Shown: positions 34,385 through 42,992 of the stretch, in pieces
Numbering within the stretch: the first letter of the stretch is position 1
Layout: each line of letters begins with the position of its first letter
Assembly (NCBI GenBank): GCA_017303475.1
Contig: JAFLBO010000031.1
Location: 1 to 64,000, forward strand
From: Chitinophagales bacterium
Lineage (GTDB): Bacteria; Bacteroidota; Bacteroidia; Chitinophagales; Saprospiraceae
Direction of reading: 5' to 3'
DNA length: 64,000 nt
The notes under the pieces: generated by a model
Seen by the model: only the letters and a program-made list of their open reading frames with translations
Told to the model about the DNA's origin: nothing
The model's database searches: none
Translations under genes and position numbers: made by a program

Positions 34385-35848
34385 ATGGCCCTACCTGATT
34401 TGTCTTCTACCATTGTTGCACTTGCTACACCCGCAGGAGTAGGCGCTATTGGCGTAATCCGTCTGAGCGGCTCGCATGCCATTTTAATTGCCGACAAAAT
34501 CTTCAAGGGCAAACGCCTGGAAAATCAACCCAGTCATACCGCTCACTTTGGCAAAATTGTAACCGTAGATGGTCGGGTGCTCGATGAAGTACTGATTACC
34601 CTGTTCAAAGGCCCCAATTCCTACACCGGAGAAGACACGGCGGAAATTTCCTGCCATGGCTCGCCATACATCCTTCAGCAGGTGATCCAGCTGTGTCTGG
34701 AACATGGCGCCCGATTGGCCGAACCTGGTGAATTTACCCTGCGCGCCTTTTTGCACGGCAAAATGGACCTCACCCAAGCCGAAGCCGTGGCGGATCTGAT
34801 TGCTTCCGAAAGCTCGGCGGCGCACGATCTGGCCATCAAACAACTTCGAGGCGGTTTCAAACAGGAAATCCAGCATCTGCGCGATGAATTGATCCATTTC
34901 GCCAGTTTGGTGGAACTGGAGCTGGATTTTGGTGAAGAAGACGTGGAATTTGCCGACCGGCACGACCTGCGTCAACTCATTCAGCGCATCCGCAGCATCA
35001 CACAATCACTCATTCACTCATTCACACTCGGTAACGCGCTCAAAATGGGCGTTAACACCGTCATTGCCGGCAGACCGAATGCCGGGAAAAGTACTCTGTT
35101 GAATGCCTTGCTGAATGAGGAGAGGGCCATTGTGTCGGATATTCCCGGCACCACGCGCGACACCATTGAGGAGGTGCTCAACATCCGCGGAGTACAGTTT
35201 CGGATGGTGGATACGGCGGGCATCCGGGAGGCGCAGGATGCCATCGAAACCATTGGCGTGCAGCGCACCTTAGAAAAAGTGCGCGAAGCCGCCGTGCTCG
35301 TGTATGTATGGGATGTGGCAGGTGGCATGACCTTGGCCGAGATCTGGCAGGATCTGGCCGGACTTTGGCAGGAAGGCCTCAAAATGCTGGTAGTATGCAA
35401 CAAAATGGACCGCAATCCGCATTTTCAGACAGAATGGATACTCCAGCCCAACAGGAAAGACATTCACCCGTATTTATTGCCGGAAGACGAAAAAGTCACC
35501 GTGCAGATACCGGCCGGAATTCCGCTGGATGAAAACGCCCTGATACCCATTTCCGCCAAAAACCAGCAAAACATTGCCTTGCTCAAAGACCGCCTTTATG
35601 AGATCGTGGTGGGCGGCGAACTCCGGCAGGAAAGCACCATTGTAGCCAATGCCCGCCACCGCGACGCCCTGCTCCGCGCCGATCAGGCCCTGGCCGATGT
35701 GCTCCAAGGGCTGGACCACAACGTTACCGGCGATTTTGTAGCCCAAGACATTCGGCGCTCGCTGGCGTATCTCGGAGAGATTACAGGAGAAATTGGGGTA
35801 GAGGATTTGCTGGGGAATATTTTTGGGAAGTTTTGTATTGGGAAGTAA
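34385..35848 (+). CDS. mnmE: tRNA uridine-5-carboxymethylaminomethyl GTPase MnmE
   Basis: A 487-residue MnmE, the GTPase that with MnmG modifies the wobble uridine of certain tRNAs. Seen: the N-terminal formyl-THF-binding domain (STIVALATPAGVGAIGVIRL), PNSYTGEDTAEISCHGS, the G1 motif GRPNAGKST (229-237), DTAG, NKMD, and the diagnostic C-terminus FCIGK. The protein is slightly longer than usual because of an insertion of about 30 residues after NKMD (LQPNRKDIHPYLLPEDEKVT). The ATG at 34385 was chosen over an in-frame extension. A TCACTCAT word run (35006-35029) lies within the coding sequence before the G domain. Confidence 0.97.
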   Translation: MALPDLSSTIVALATPAGVGAIGVIRLSGSHAILIADKIFKGKRLENQPSHTAHFGKIVTVDGRVLDEVLITLFKGPNSYTGEDTAEISCHGSPYILQQVIQLCLEHGARLAEPGEFTLRAFLHGKMDLTQAEAVADLIASESSAAHDLAIKQLRGGFKQEIQHLRDELIHFASLVELELDFGEEDVEFADRHDLRQLIQRIRSITQSLIHSFTLGNALKMGVNTVIAGRPNAGKSTLLNALLNEERAIVSDIPGTTRDTIEEVLNIRGVQFRMVDTAGIREAQDAIETIGVQRTLEKVREAAVLVYVWDVAGGMTLAEIWQDLAGLWQEGLKMLVVCNKMDRNPHFQTEWILQPNRKDIHPYLLPEDEKVTVQIPAGIPLDENALIPISAKNQQNIALLKDRLYEIVVGGELRQESTIVANARHRDALLRADQALADVLQGLDHNVTGDFVAQDIRRSLAYLGEITGEIGVEDLLGNIFGKFCIGK

Positions 35849-35920
35849 CCCCTACTTACCCACACCCAAAAAAATTAAAACATTTTATTTTTAAAATAAA
35901 AACAATTTATATTTTTACAG

Positions 35921-35941
35921 GACAAAATCAAACAATTTGTC
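35921..35941. promoter_or_regulatory. Dyad just upstream of dinD
   Basis: GACAAA and TTTGTC form a 6-bp inverted repeat with a 9-nt centre, ending four bases before the dinD ATG. The preceding 60 bases are extremely AT-rich. Because DinD is a DNA-damage-inducible family, the dyad is a candidate SOS-type operator; Bacteroidota LexA boxes are variable, so this is inference. Confidence 0.35.
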
Positions 35942-35945
35942 CGCC

Positions 35946-36797
35946 ATGAAAAAAGACCTCATCCTTGAACTATTTGAAAAATTTGAAGCCGCCTGTTACC
36001 TTTTTGAAGGCACAGAATGCTGGAGTGCCCGGGAATTGCAAAGCATTTTGGGCTATGCCGAATGGCGAAATTTCCTGAATGCAGTTGAAAAGGCAAAAAT
36101 CGCTTGTGAGAAAGCCGGTGAGCAAGTGCGGCACCATTTTGTTGACGTCAACAAAATGGTCGAAATTGGTAGCGGCACCCATCGTCAAATTGAGGAAATG
36201 GCCCTCACCCGCTATGCCTGTTACCTCATCGCTCAAAACGGTGATCCTACCAAAAAGCCTGAAATTGCCTTTGCACAGACCTATTTCGCTGTACAAACCA
36301 GAAAACAGGAACTCATTGAACAGCGCTTGCTCGATCGCGATCGCGTGAGCGCACGGGAAAAGTTGTCCAAAACCGAAAACAAACTCTCCGGTATCATTTT
36401 TGAGCGAGGCGTAGACGAAAAAGGGTTTGCCATCATACGCTCTGAAGGCGACAAAGCTTTGTTCGGTGGGCGTAGCACTCTTGACATGAAACGCAAACTG
36501 GCCGTACCTGATGGCCGGCCTTTAGCCGATTTTTTACCCACCCTAACCATTAAAGCTAAAGATTTCGCTGCCGAGTTGACCAATCATAATGTTGTCGATA
36601 AAGACCTGCATGGGCAGTCTGATATACAGCAAGAGCATGTGGATAATAACCTTGCTGTGCGTAAAATTTTACATGAACGAGGTGTTAAGCCGGAGCATTT
36701 GCCCCCTGCTGAGGATGTGAAAAAAGTAGAGCGGCGCTTGAAAGCAGAAGAGAAAAAAGCACTCGAAAAGCCGGATAAAATTCCTCCAACGGTCTAA
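35946..36797 (+). CDS. dinD: DNA-damage-inducible protein D (DinD)
   Basis: A 283-residue DinD family protein with an N-terminal BRO-N-like domain (about 10-130). Signatures are ECWSARELQSILGYAEWRNF, HHFVDVNKMVEIGSGT, MALTRYACYLIAQNGDP and AFAQTYFAVQTRKQELIE, all typical of DinD. In E. coli DinD is SOS-induced and inhibits RecA-mediated strand exchange. The C-terminal tail is Lys/Glu-rich and helical. The ATG at 35946 follows a dyad and AT-rich leader. The TAA stop overlaps the TAG stop of the convergent ggt gene by two bases. Confidence 0.93.
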   Translation: MKKDLILELFEKFEAACYLFEGTECWSARELQSILGYAEWRNFLNAVEKAKIACEKAGEQVRHHFVDVNKMVEIGSGTHRQIEEMALTRYACYLIAQNGDPTKKPEIAFAQTYFAVQTRKQELIEQRLLDRDRVSAREKLSKTENKLSGIIFERGVDEKGFAIIRSEGDKALFGGRSTLDMKRKLAVPDGRPLADFLPTLTIKAKDFAAELTNHNVVDKDLHGQSDIQQEHVDNNLAVRKILHERGVKPEHLPPAEDVKKVERRLKAEEKKALEKPDKIPPTV

Positions 36798-38482
36798 TAC
36801 CCCACAGCACCCCCATCCTTCCTGCTCTCACTGGCTCCGAAATACACTTTTCGCTTGGCATCCCAGCGGATGGCCTGGTAGCCACCGTATCCGCCCAGGC
36901 CATAGCCTACCTTATGTCCCATTTGCATGAGCTGGCGAATGGTTTCGTAGTCGTAACCTGATTCCAGCAGGATTTGGCCTGCTCCCGTTGAAATGCCGGT
37001 GGGATCACTGTTGCCGCCCTGATGGTCTATGCGGGGCGCATCGCCGGCCTCCTGGATGTTCATGCCAAAATCCACGAGGTTCATTACGATCTGCACATGG
37101 CCCAGCGGTTGGAAATCGCCGCCCATTACGCCAAAGCTAAGGAATGGCTGACCGTCTTTGGTAATGAACGCCGGTATAATGGTGTGGAACGGGCGTTTCC
37201 CGGGCGCGTACGCGTTGGCGTGCGTGGAGTCCAGACTGAACAACTCGCCGCGGTCGTGCAGCATAAAGCCCAGTCCGGGCGGCACCATGCCGCTGCCCAT
37301 GCCCCGGTAGTTGCTTTGGATCAGACTCACCATGTTGCCCTCCGCATCGGCAACGGTAAGATAAATGGTATTGTTGGCAAAAGGATCGCCGGCCAGCACC
37401 TGTGTGGCGGCCCGGTCGGGCTGGATGAGTGCCCGGCGGCGCGCGGCGTAGCTTTTATCCAGCAATTCCTTCACCGGTATTTTGGCAAACTCCGGATCGG
37501 CGTAGTACCGGGCACGATCCTCGAATACCAGCTTTTTAGCTTCCGTAAACAGATGTATGTGCCGTGCCGTACCGAAATCCTCCGGTTTAAAGGCGTAGCC
37601 TTCCAGGATATTGAGCATTTGCAGCGCGGCAATGCCCTGACCATTGGGCGGCAATTCCCACACATCATACCCTCGGTAATTCACACTCACCGGCTCCACC
37701 CACTCGCTTCGGTGCGCTGCCAGGTCGGCTTCCGAGAGAAATCCGCCTTGCTCCTTGATGAATGCTGCAATGCTCCGGGCAATCGGGCCCTTGTAAAAAG
37801 CATCGCGACCTTTTTCCGCCAGCATGTGGTAAGTGTTAGCCAGGGCCGGATTGCGGAATACATCCCCCTTTTCCAGCGCTTTGCCGCCCAGGGTGTAGGT
37901 ATCGTTGAAATTCGGGTATGAACCAAAGCGACGGGCGCTGGCCTACAGGTAATAGGCAATGAGCTCCGTAACCGGAAATCCGGTTTCGGCATACTGGATG
38001 GCCGGCTGGAGGTTGGCTGCCATGGAAAGTTTCCCAAATCGCTGGTGCAGACTAAACCAGCCGTCCACGCAGCCAGGCACCGTAACGGGCAAGGGTCCGT
38101 AGGAAGGTATGCTTTTGAGCCCTTTTTCCCGGAAATAGCTCAGTTGGAGCGACTGCGGACTCCTGCCACTGGCGTTTAACCCGTATAGTTTGCCGGTTTT
38201 AGCCTCCCAAACAATGGCGAACAGATCGCCGCCGATGCCGCAGCCAGTGGGCTCCATGAGCCCCAGGCAGGCATTGGCCGCAATGGCCGCATCAATGGCA
38301 TTGCCACCTTTTTTCAGGATGTCAATCGCCGCCTGACTGGCCAGCGGATGACTGGTACAAACCATGCCGTTTTGGGCAATCACCTCACTTCGCGTAGCCC
38401 ATGGCCGACCGGTGATACGGTCCTGGGCGGGTAAGGTGGTGATTAACAACAAGTAGAGGAAGGGTGGCAGGAAGTGGCGCAT
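36794..38482 (-). pseudogene. ggt: Gamma-glutamyltransferase family gene interrupted by one in-frame amber codon
   Basis: Conceptually 562 codons in one frame, matching the Ntn-hydrolase gamma-glutamyltransferase family, with signal peptide (LLLITTLPAQ), GGNAIDAAIAANACLGLMEP, GIGGDLFAIV, and the nucleophile Thr372 (NNTIYLTVADAEGN), followed by NSYRG-like NYRGMGSGM and a C-terminal GGYQAIRWD region. Codon 180 is TAG (37943-37945). Reading resumes in the same frame directly after it (ASARRFGSYPNFNDTYTLGG) with full family similarity. Without readthrough the enzyme is cut before the catalytic Thr. It could be a recent pseudogene, a sequencing error, or readthrough. Both halves otherwise look intact and under selection. 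Confidence 0.88.
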
Positions 38483-38522
38483 GGAGGAGAGGAGTTGGAT
38501 GAAATTATTCAGATGTGCTTGA

Positions 38523-38597
38523 TTGCATGTGTTGGGTCGTTAAACTGACGGGGCGACTGCCAGTCACCCCGTCAGTTTAACGACCCAACACATGCAA
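38523..38597. repeat. Near-perfect 75-bp palindrome
   Basis: Arms of 37 bases around a centre at 38560: 31 perfectly paired bases at each end, one mismatch, five more pairs, and a one-base centre. It lies between the small membrane protein gene and ggt, both on the minus strand. No T tract follows either arm. The words GTCGTTAAACTGACGGGG are not tandemly repeated, unlike the other hairpins. Confidence 0.95.
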
Positions 38598-38604
38598 AAT
38601 GATC

Positions 38605-39003
38605 TCAACGTGAGCTCCAATCTCTAACCTTTCTTGCCTCAATTACCCCCAAACCTCCAATGAACACCACTTCAGCAATAAAAAATGCCGCGCCCAATGC
38701 TGTATAGCCGGGATAAAAGTACAGTAGCAAGATCAAGGCAAACAGCGCATAAGCCCAGTTGCCATACACCAGCAACCATAGCATCCATTTCGGCTTTTCT
38801 GCACGATTCGCCAGACTAAGCGCATAGGTTGCGTACAGGAAATTGCAGGCGCATTGCAGGGAAATAAGCCATTGGGGCAATCCCAACCACGCGGGCAAGG
38901 ATGTACGAAAAAGCAGGAGAAACAGTCCGGCCGTCAGCCCGGCAAAACCATCAATCCAGAGCAGGCGTTGGAGTGTCATTCGCAGGTTCATGGGCTCAAA
39001 CAT
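38605..39003 (-). CDS. Small four-helix membrane protein of unknown function
   Basis: A 132-residue protein with four predicted membrane helices (GFAGLTAGLFLLLF; WLISLQCACNFLYATYALSL; MLWLLVYGNWAYALFALILL; LGAAFFIAEVVFIGGLGVI). No family was recognised with confidence; it resembles small DoxX-like or uncharacterised Bacteroidota membrane proteins. It starts three bases after the ompA-like stop, so the two are probably co-transcribed. An internal ATG five codons in is an alternative start. Confidence 0.7.
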   Translation of the reverse strand: MFEPMNLRMTLQRLLWIDGFAGLTAGLFLLLFRTSLPAWLGLPQWLISLQCACNFLYATYALSLANRAEKPKWMLWLLVYGNWAYALFALILLLYFYPGYTALGAAFFIAEVVFIGGLGVIEARKVRDWSSR

Positions 39004-39006
39004 AAT

Positions 39007-40122
39007 TCATTTCTCCAGTACCTTAATCTCCACCCGCTGATTAGCTTTATCGGCCGCTTTGTTCACGGCATTCACCCGTGGTCGACTTTTGCCATATCCC
39101 TTGTGGGTAATTTGACTGTGGTTTACCCCGTTATCCGTGAGGTATCGCGCCACCGCACGGGCGCGATTGGCCGAAAGCTCGGCGGCGAAAGCATCGTTGG
39201 GTCGCAAATTGGTATGGCCGCCAACTTCGATTTTTAAAGTTGGATACCGTTTCAAGTAAGAAACCAGTGCATTGAGCGTGCGATATGAAGTGGTATCGAG
39301 CCGGTAATCGTCGGCCGCAAAGAATACATGGCCCAATTCCAGTATGCTGCCCACCTTCAGTTGGTCCATTTCCGGATCGCGGCCAGCTTCGAAGATAACC
39401 TTGTCCGGCGCCGGTTTGGCAGGGGCAGGCGGGGTTGCTGCTGACGGTGAAGCAGGCTTGGCAGCCGGTTTTTGCTTCACTTGCTTCGGCGGTGCGGGGA
39501 TAGGATCGAATTCGAACACCAGTTTGGCGCTGAAATACGCATGACTGCCATCAAATGCCAGGCTCACCGCTTCCACAAAAATGGTGTTGGTTACATTGGT
39601 GAAGAAATAATCGGTTACATCGTAGGTATATACCCGGTTGTAAGTAAAACCGCTTATACTCCTGAATGTGAACCATTTATCGTACCCGTCCTTCAGTGTC
39701 CCATCCCGATTTTCTGCACTGGCTAATCGCTGATTGATATACACCCGTGCTACATCGTCGGCATTTACTTCGAGGGTCACTTTACGAATGGGATCCGGAC
39801 CCAACGGAATGGTTTTGCGCAGATGGTAGGCCTCGCCCTCGGTATCGGCTGTTCGGTTTCGCCAGATGGGCGTAGAGCCTGGAATAACTTTCGCCAGCGG
39901 GTTGTGTTCCGCCTTTGTAGGCCGGTTCGAGCCGCCGAACAAAGGCATGGTCAATTGTTCGGCTGACAATGGGTATTCATGTACCCGCACCCGTGCGCCA
40001 CTGATTTCCCAGCTTTCATCGGTTGTGATGATCAGCGGGGGGCGGGCTACATTTTGACTGGCAAGCAGGTTGATCATGCCCGTGAGAAAGACGATGAGAA
40101 GACAGCGATTGGAGAGAGGCAT
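39007..40122 (-). CDS. OmpA-family outer-membrane-associated protein
   Basis: A 371-residue exported protein with a signal peptide (LLIVFLTGMINLLASQ), a middle beta-rich domain (about 25-215), a Pro/Ala/Lys-rich linker (PPKQVKQKPAAKPASPSA), and a C-terminal OmpA peptidoglycan-binding domain (about 255-371). The OmpA core is seen in FAADDYRLDTTSYRTLNALV, IEVGGHTNLRP, LSANRARAVARYL and GYGKSRP. It anchors to peptidoglycan. The ATG at 40122 was chosen for the signal peptide; the upstream in-frame extension is only the translated TTTGATGGG word array, which abuts the start. Confidence 0.88.
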   Translation of the reverse strand: MPLSNRCLLIVFLTGMINLLASQNVARPPLIITTDESWEISGARVRVHEYPLSAEQLTMPLFGGSNRPTKAEHNPLAKVIPGSTPIWRNRTADTEGEAYHLRKTIPLGPDPIRKVTLEVNADDVARVYINQRLASAENRDGTLKDGYDKWFTFRSISGFTYNRVYTYDVTDYFFTNVTNTIFVEAVSLAFDGSHAYFSAKLVFEFDPIPAPPKQVKQKPAAKPASPSAATPPAPAKPAPDKVIFEAGRDPEMDQLKVGSILELGHVFFAADDYRLDTTSYRTLNALVSYLKRYPTLKIEVGGHTNLRPNDAFAAELSANRARAVARYLTDNGVNHSQITHKGYGKSRPRVNAVNKAADKANQRVEIKVLEK

Positions 40123-40205
40123 GGGTTGAAGGGTTTGATGGGTTTGAAGGGTTTGAGGGGTTTGAAGGGTTTGATGGGGTTGAAGGGTTTGATGGGGTTG
40201 AAGGC
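40123..40205. repeat. TTTGAAGGG/TTTGATGGG nonamer array abutting the ompA-like start
   Basis: About nine 9-nt words (TTTGAAGGG, TTTGATGGG, TTTGAGGGG) immediately upstream of the ATG at 40122, read on the plus strand. The mirror array, TCAAACCCY, lies at 40518-40575 inside rlmF. Confidence 0.9.
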
Positions 40206-40459
40206 GCCCCAAATTGGTTTATCCTATGACAATGACAATAAAAAGCTACCTTAGGTTTGCCGTATTAGTGATACATTGAACTGCTCGACGAGTACATTGG
40301 TCGAAGCTATCTTGCCAATGCCTTCCTTACAGTTGGAGTCGCCTCCCTCCAAAACAAAAGCTGTATCTTTGTGGCACATAAATACACTTGCCCTACCAAA
40401 GGATCTGGGTGATATTGCCCCCCCCCTTTTGGCAACTCAGGTTCTTTCCCTTATCAACG
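40206..40459. other. Region between the divergent ompA-like gene and rlmF
   Basis: The region holds the rlmF -7 box (40364-40371) and a run of nine C (about 40418-40426). No gene is visible. An in-frame upstream extension of rlmF would need a TTG start and crosses the C run, so it is not favoured. Confidence 0.5.
40364..40371 (+). promoter_or_regulatory. Candidate -7 element (TATCTTTG) of rlmF
   Basis: TATCTTTG fits TAnnTTTG, 89 bases before the rlmF ATG. The nearest TTG upstream is 28 bases away, outside the usual 19-21 spacing. Confidence 0.4.
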
Positions 40460-41527
40460 ATGAAAAATCGCCCTTCAAACCGTTCAAACCAGGGGAGCGA
40501 CCACAAGGGTCGCCACCCATCAAACCCCTCAAACCTCTCAAACCCCTCAAACCCCTCAAACCCTTCAAACCCCTCACCCCCTCCCTCCCGCCTCCACCCA
40601 CGAAACCGACATCAGCACCGATATGATTTGCCTCAGCTCATTAGCGTATGCCCGGATTTGGCGCCATTCGTTCAGCTGAACGTGCATGGCCAGGAATCTA
40701 TTGATTTTGCCAATCCTTCCGCAGTTAAATGGTTGAATACGGCACTTCTTAAACAGTTTTATGGCCTGGAATACTGGGATATCCCGGAGGGCTATTTGTG
40801 TCCACCCATTCCTGGCAGGGCAGATTACATCCATTACATGGCCGATGTGCTGGCTCAAAGCAATAAAGGTAAAATACCAACAGGCCCCGCTATCCGGGCA
40901 CTCGACATAGGCCTGGGCGCCAATGCTATTTACCCCATTATTGGCCATCGGGAATACGGCTGGACATTTATTGGCTCTGACATAGATCCCGTAGCCATTG
41001 AATCTGCTAATAAAATCGTTCAGACTAATCCTGTGTTAACCAACGCCATAATGTGCCGTTTGCAACCAAATCCGGCCCTCATTTTTCAGGGAATTCTCCT
41101 TCCAGATGAAAAGGTAGATCTTGTAGTGTGTAATCCTCCTTTCCACGCAAGCCCCAAAGAAGCAGCATCAGAAACCTTGCGCAAGCAATCAAACCTGAAA
41201 CGACAACAGGTGAATCAGTCTGTGCTAAACTTTGGCGGACAAGCCCGTGAACTCCGGTGCGATGGCGGAGAGGAAAAATTTGTACGCCGGATGGTTGCAC
41301 AAAGCGAAACTTTCCGGGATCAAGCGCTTTGGTTTTCCAGCCTGGTGGCCAAACAAACCCACCTCAAGGCTATTTATGATGCACTCAGACAAGTAAATGC
41401 CAATCAGGTACAAACTATTCCAATGGGTCAGGGAAATAAAAGCAGCCGACTGGTAGCCTGGACATTTCAGGATAAAACTGCCCGGGCTGCCTGGCGGGAA
41501 CAGCGCTGGATCAAAGTAGTCAAATGA
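40460..41527 (+). CDS. rlmF: 23S rRNA (adenine-1618-N6)-methyltransferase RlmF with repeat-encoded N-terminus
   Basis: A 355-residue SAM-dependent methyltransferase that makes m6A1618 in 23S rRNA. The conserved protein starts at residue 46 (HPRNRHQHRYDL) and shows SIDFANPSAVKWLNTALL, YWDIPEGYLCPPIPGRADYI, the SAM loop LDIGLGANAIYP, and the catalytic NPPF motif (VVCNPPFHAS). Before it, residues about 20-39 are a Ser-Asn-Pro low-complexity run translated from a TCAAACCCC nonamer array (40518-40575). The ATG at 40460 is the only good start upstream of the conserved part, so the array is most likely translated. Confidence 0.9.
   Translation: MKNRPSNRSNQGSDHKGRHPSNPSNLSNPSNPSNPSNPSPPPSRLHPRNRHQHRYDLPQLISVCPDLAPFVQLNVHGQESIDFANPSAVKWLNTALLKQFYGLEYWDIPEGYLCPPIPGRADYIHYMADVLAQSNKGKIPTGPAIRALDIGLGANAIYPIIGHREYGWTFIGSDIDPVAIESANKIVQTNPVLTNAIMCRLQPNPALIFQGILLPDEKVDLVVCNPPFHASPKEAASETLRKQSNLKRQQVNQSVLNFGGQARELRCDGGEEKFVRRMVAQSETFRDQALWFSSLVAKQTHLKAIYDALRQVNANQVQTIPMGQGNKSSRLVAWTFQDKTARAAWREQRWIKVVK
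40518..40575. repeat. TCAAACCCC nonamer array inside the rlmF coding sequence
   Basis: Six or more 9-nt words, in frame, encoding Ser-Asn-Pro triplets. It is the mirror image of the array at 40123-40205 upstream of the ompA-like gene. Confidence 0.9.
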
Positions 41528-41539
41528 TAGATTAGCAGG

Positions 41540-42022
41540 CTATTCCTGCACAAAATGCCGGGTCCAGACCTTTTCTTTCCGTAAAATGAATAGTGTGCCA
41601 AGCCCGAAAATCGTTCCCGTAGCAATGCCAACCATGGTAAAAAACGGCTTCTCGGGGATCCGTACGCTAAGCTCGGAGGCGAAAGCGGCATACAAGCCCA
41701 GCACCGAATAATACATAAACCATACGTGTACAGCTTTGTATTTCCGGTCGAGATTGCGCATGAGCATAGGGATCATTCCGCCGGCTAGCGTTGCAAATCC
41801 AACAATGGCTGCAACATGGAATATGCCGAATTTTCCGGTAAGCCGGTAAATGCCAAAAGCTGAACCACAAACCAATATCATGGCAATTACATAGGCATAT
41901 CCGGCATTTTTATGGCGTTTAGTGCCCTTGGGTGTAAATAATACAAATCCACCAGCTATCATGGCAAAAAGCGCCGTAAACAAATGAAACCAGCCAAGTG
42001 GAGAAGTCACAAAGTCGTACAT
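41540..42022 (-). CDS. DUF2306-type membrane protein
   Basis: A 160-residue protein with about four membrane helices, matching the DUF2306 pattern: PKGTKRHKNAGYAYVIAM, GSAFGIYRLTGKFGIFH, and a later RKYKAVHVWFMYYSVLGLYA. Conserved His residues in RHKNAGY and FGIFHVAA might bind metal or haem, but no function is established. It converges with rlmF (12-base gap). ATG at 42022. Confidence 0.75.
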   Translation of the reverse strand: MYDFVTSPLGWFHLFTALFAMIAGGFVLFTPKGTKRHKNAGYAYVIAMILVCGSAFGIYRLTGKFGIFHVAAIVGFATLAGGMIPMLMRNLDRKYKAVHVWFMYYSVLGLYAAFASELSVRIPEKPFFTMVGIATGTIFGLGTLFILRKEKVWTRHFVQE

Positions 42023-42124
42023 AAGCAGGAGCTAGATTGTTTGGTGAAAATTTGCCATTCAATGGCTTAAAGAACTCTTTAACGAGCAGTTTGGGCTATT
42101 TTGGCCTTAAATATCTGATTTTTC

Positions 42125-42892
42125 ATGAATTGGTTGCAAATACTTTGGATAACGGCATTAGCACTTTTAAACACCGGTCTTTCCGCCCAGATTGTCAATA
42201 TCGAAGAACAACGAATTACCGGCACTACAGATACAGTGCATTGGTACGGACACTTGCGCGGAAGCAGTTCGTTTGTTAAGGTCAAAAACCAAAGCTTTCA
42301 GTTCCAGTCGCAGGTAAAAATACAGTATAAGTCAGATCCTCATTTACTGCTGTTATTGCTGAACGCTGGCTGGTTGCGTGCTGGAGGGACGGATATATCA
42401 CGCCAGGCATTTGCCCACCTGAGGTATAATTACAAACTGAGTGAAACCTGGACCTGGGAAGCTTTTTCCCAAATCCAGAATAGTCCGGTGCAGTTGCTTC
42501 AGCAACGCTTCCTCGCAGGCACGGGCGCACGCTGGCGCGCACTGAAGTCGAAAAACGGTCGGCAACGGATTTACTTAGGCGTCGCTTGGCTCTGGGAAGA
42601 AAATCTGTTTTCAGGTGATGCACCCTCCAATAGTTGGCATCGTTCCAGTAACTATATCTCCAGTACTTTCCGGGCGGGCAAACATGCTTCACTGATTCAA
42701 ACTACTTATTGGCAACCCGTCATAGGGTACATCCGCAACTATCGACTGAGCTCAGAATGGGTACTAAAGGTTGATCTTAGCAAACACCTGGCCCTCACCG
42801 TCGAGTTTGACTACAGCGTGGACCAAAACCTGCCTCAGGGAGCTCCAAAAGAGTTTGTCGCCTGGCGTAATGGGTTAACCTTCTTGTTTTAA
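42125..42892 (+). CDS. DUF481-like outer-membrane beta-barrel protein
   Basis: A 255-residue exported protein with signal peptide (LLNTGLSAQ) and alternating hydrophobic beta-strands ending in an aromatic residue (TFLF), as in outer-membrane beta-barrels. Strand-like segments include FVKVKNQSFQFQSQVKIQY, AFAHLRYNYKLSETWTWEAF and LALTVEFDYSVDQNLP. It resembles the DUF481 family. Its role is unknown. The TAA stop is followed directly by an AGGCACAAAG-type word array. Confidence 0.78.
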   Translation: MNWLQILWITALALLNTGLSAQIVNIEEQRITGTTDTVHWYGHLRGSSSFVKVKNQSFQFQSQVKIQYKSDPHLLLLLLNAGWLRAGGTDISRQAFAHLRYNYKLSETWTWEAFSQIQNSPVQLLQQRFLAGTGARWRALKSKNGRQRIYLGVAWLWEENLFSGDAPSNSWHRSSNYISSTFRAGKHASLIQTTYWQPVIGYIRNYRLSSEWVLKVDLSKHLALTVEFDYSVDQNLPQGAPKEFVAWRNGLTFLF

Positions 42893-42960
42893 AGGCACAA
42901 AGAGGGAAAAAGGCACGAAGGCGAGTAGGCACAAAGACACTAAGGCGCTAAGACCCTAAG
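42893..42960 (+). repeat. Unpaired GGCACAAAG/GGCACGAAG word array
   Basis: Words such as GGCACAAAG, GGCACGAAG, GGCGCTAAG and ACCCTAAG begin right after the stop at 42892. No mirror arm is present. The words resemble those at 43780-43825 and the reverse of those at 26940-27062. Confidence 0.75.
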
Positions 42961-42992
42961 AGGGCGTCTATTCACTCCCTCCAAAGCACCAA

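Noticed and set aside
40416..40428. Phase-variable homopolymer (nine C)
   Set aside because: It lies upstream of the favoured rlmF start and not inside a coding frame, so slippage would not switch a protein; an effect on transcription cannot be excluded.
40388..40459. Longer N-terminus of RlmF starting at the TTG at 40388
   Set aside because: It needs a TTG start and crosses the C9 run; ATG 40460 fits better and sits after the candidate promoter.
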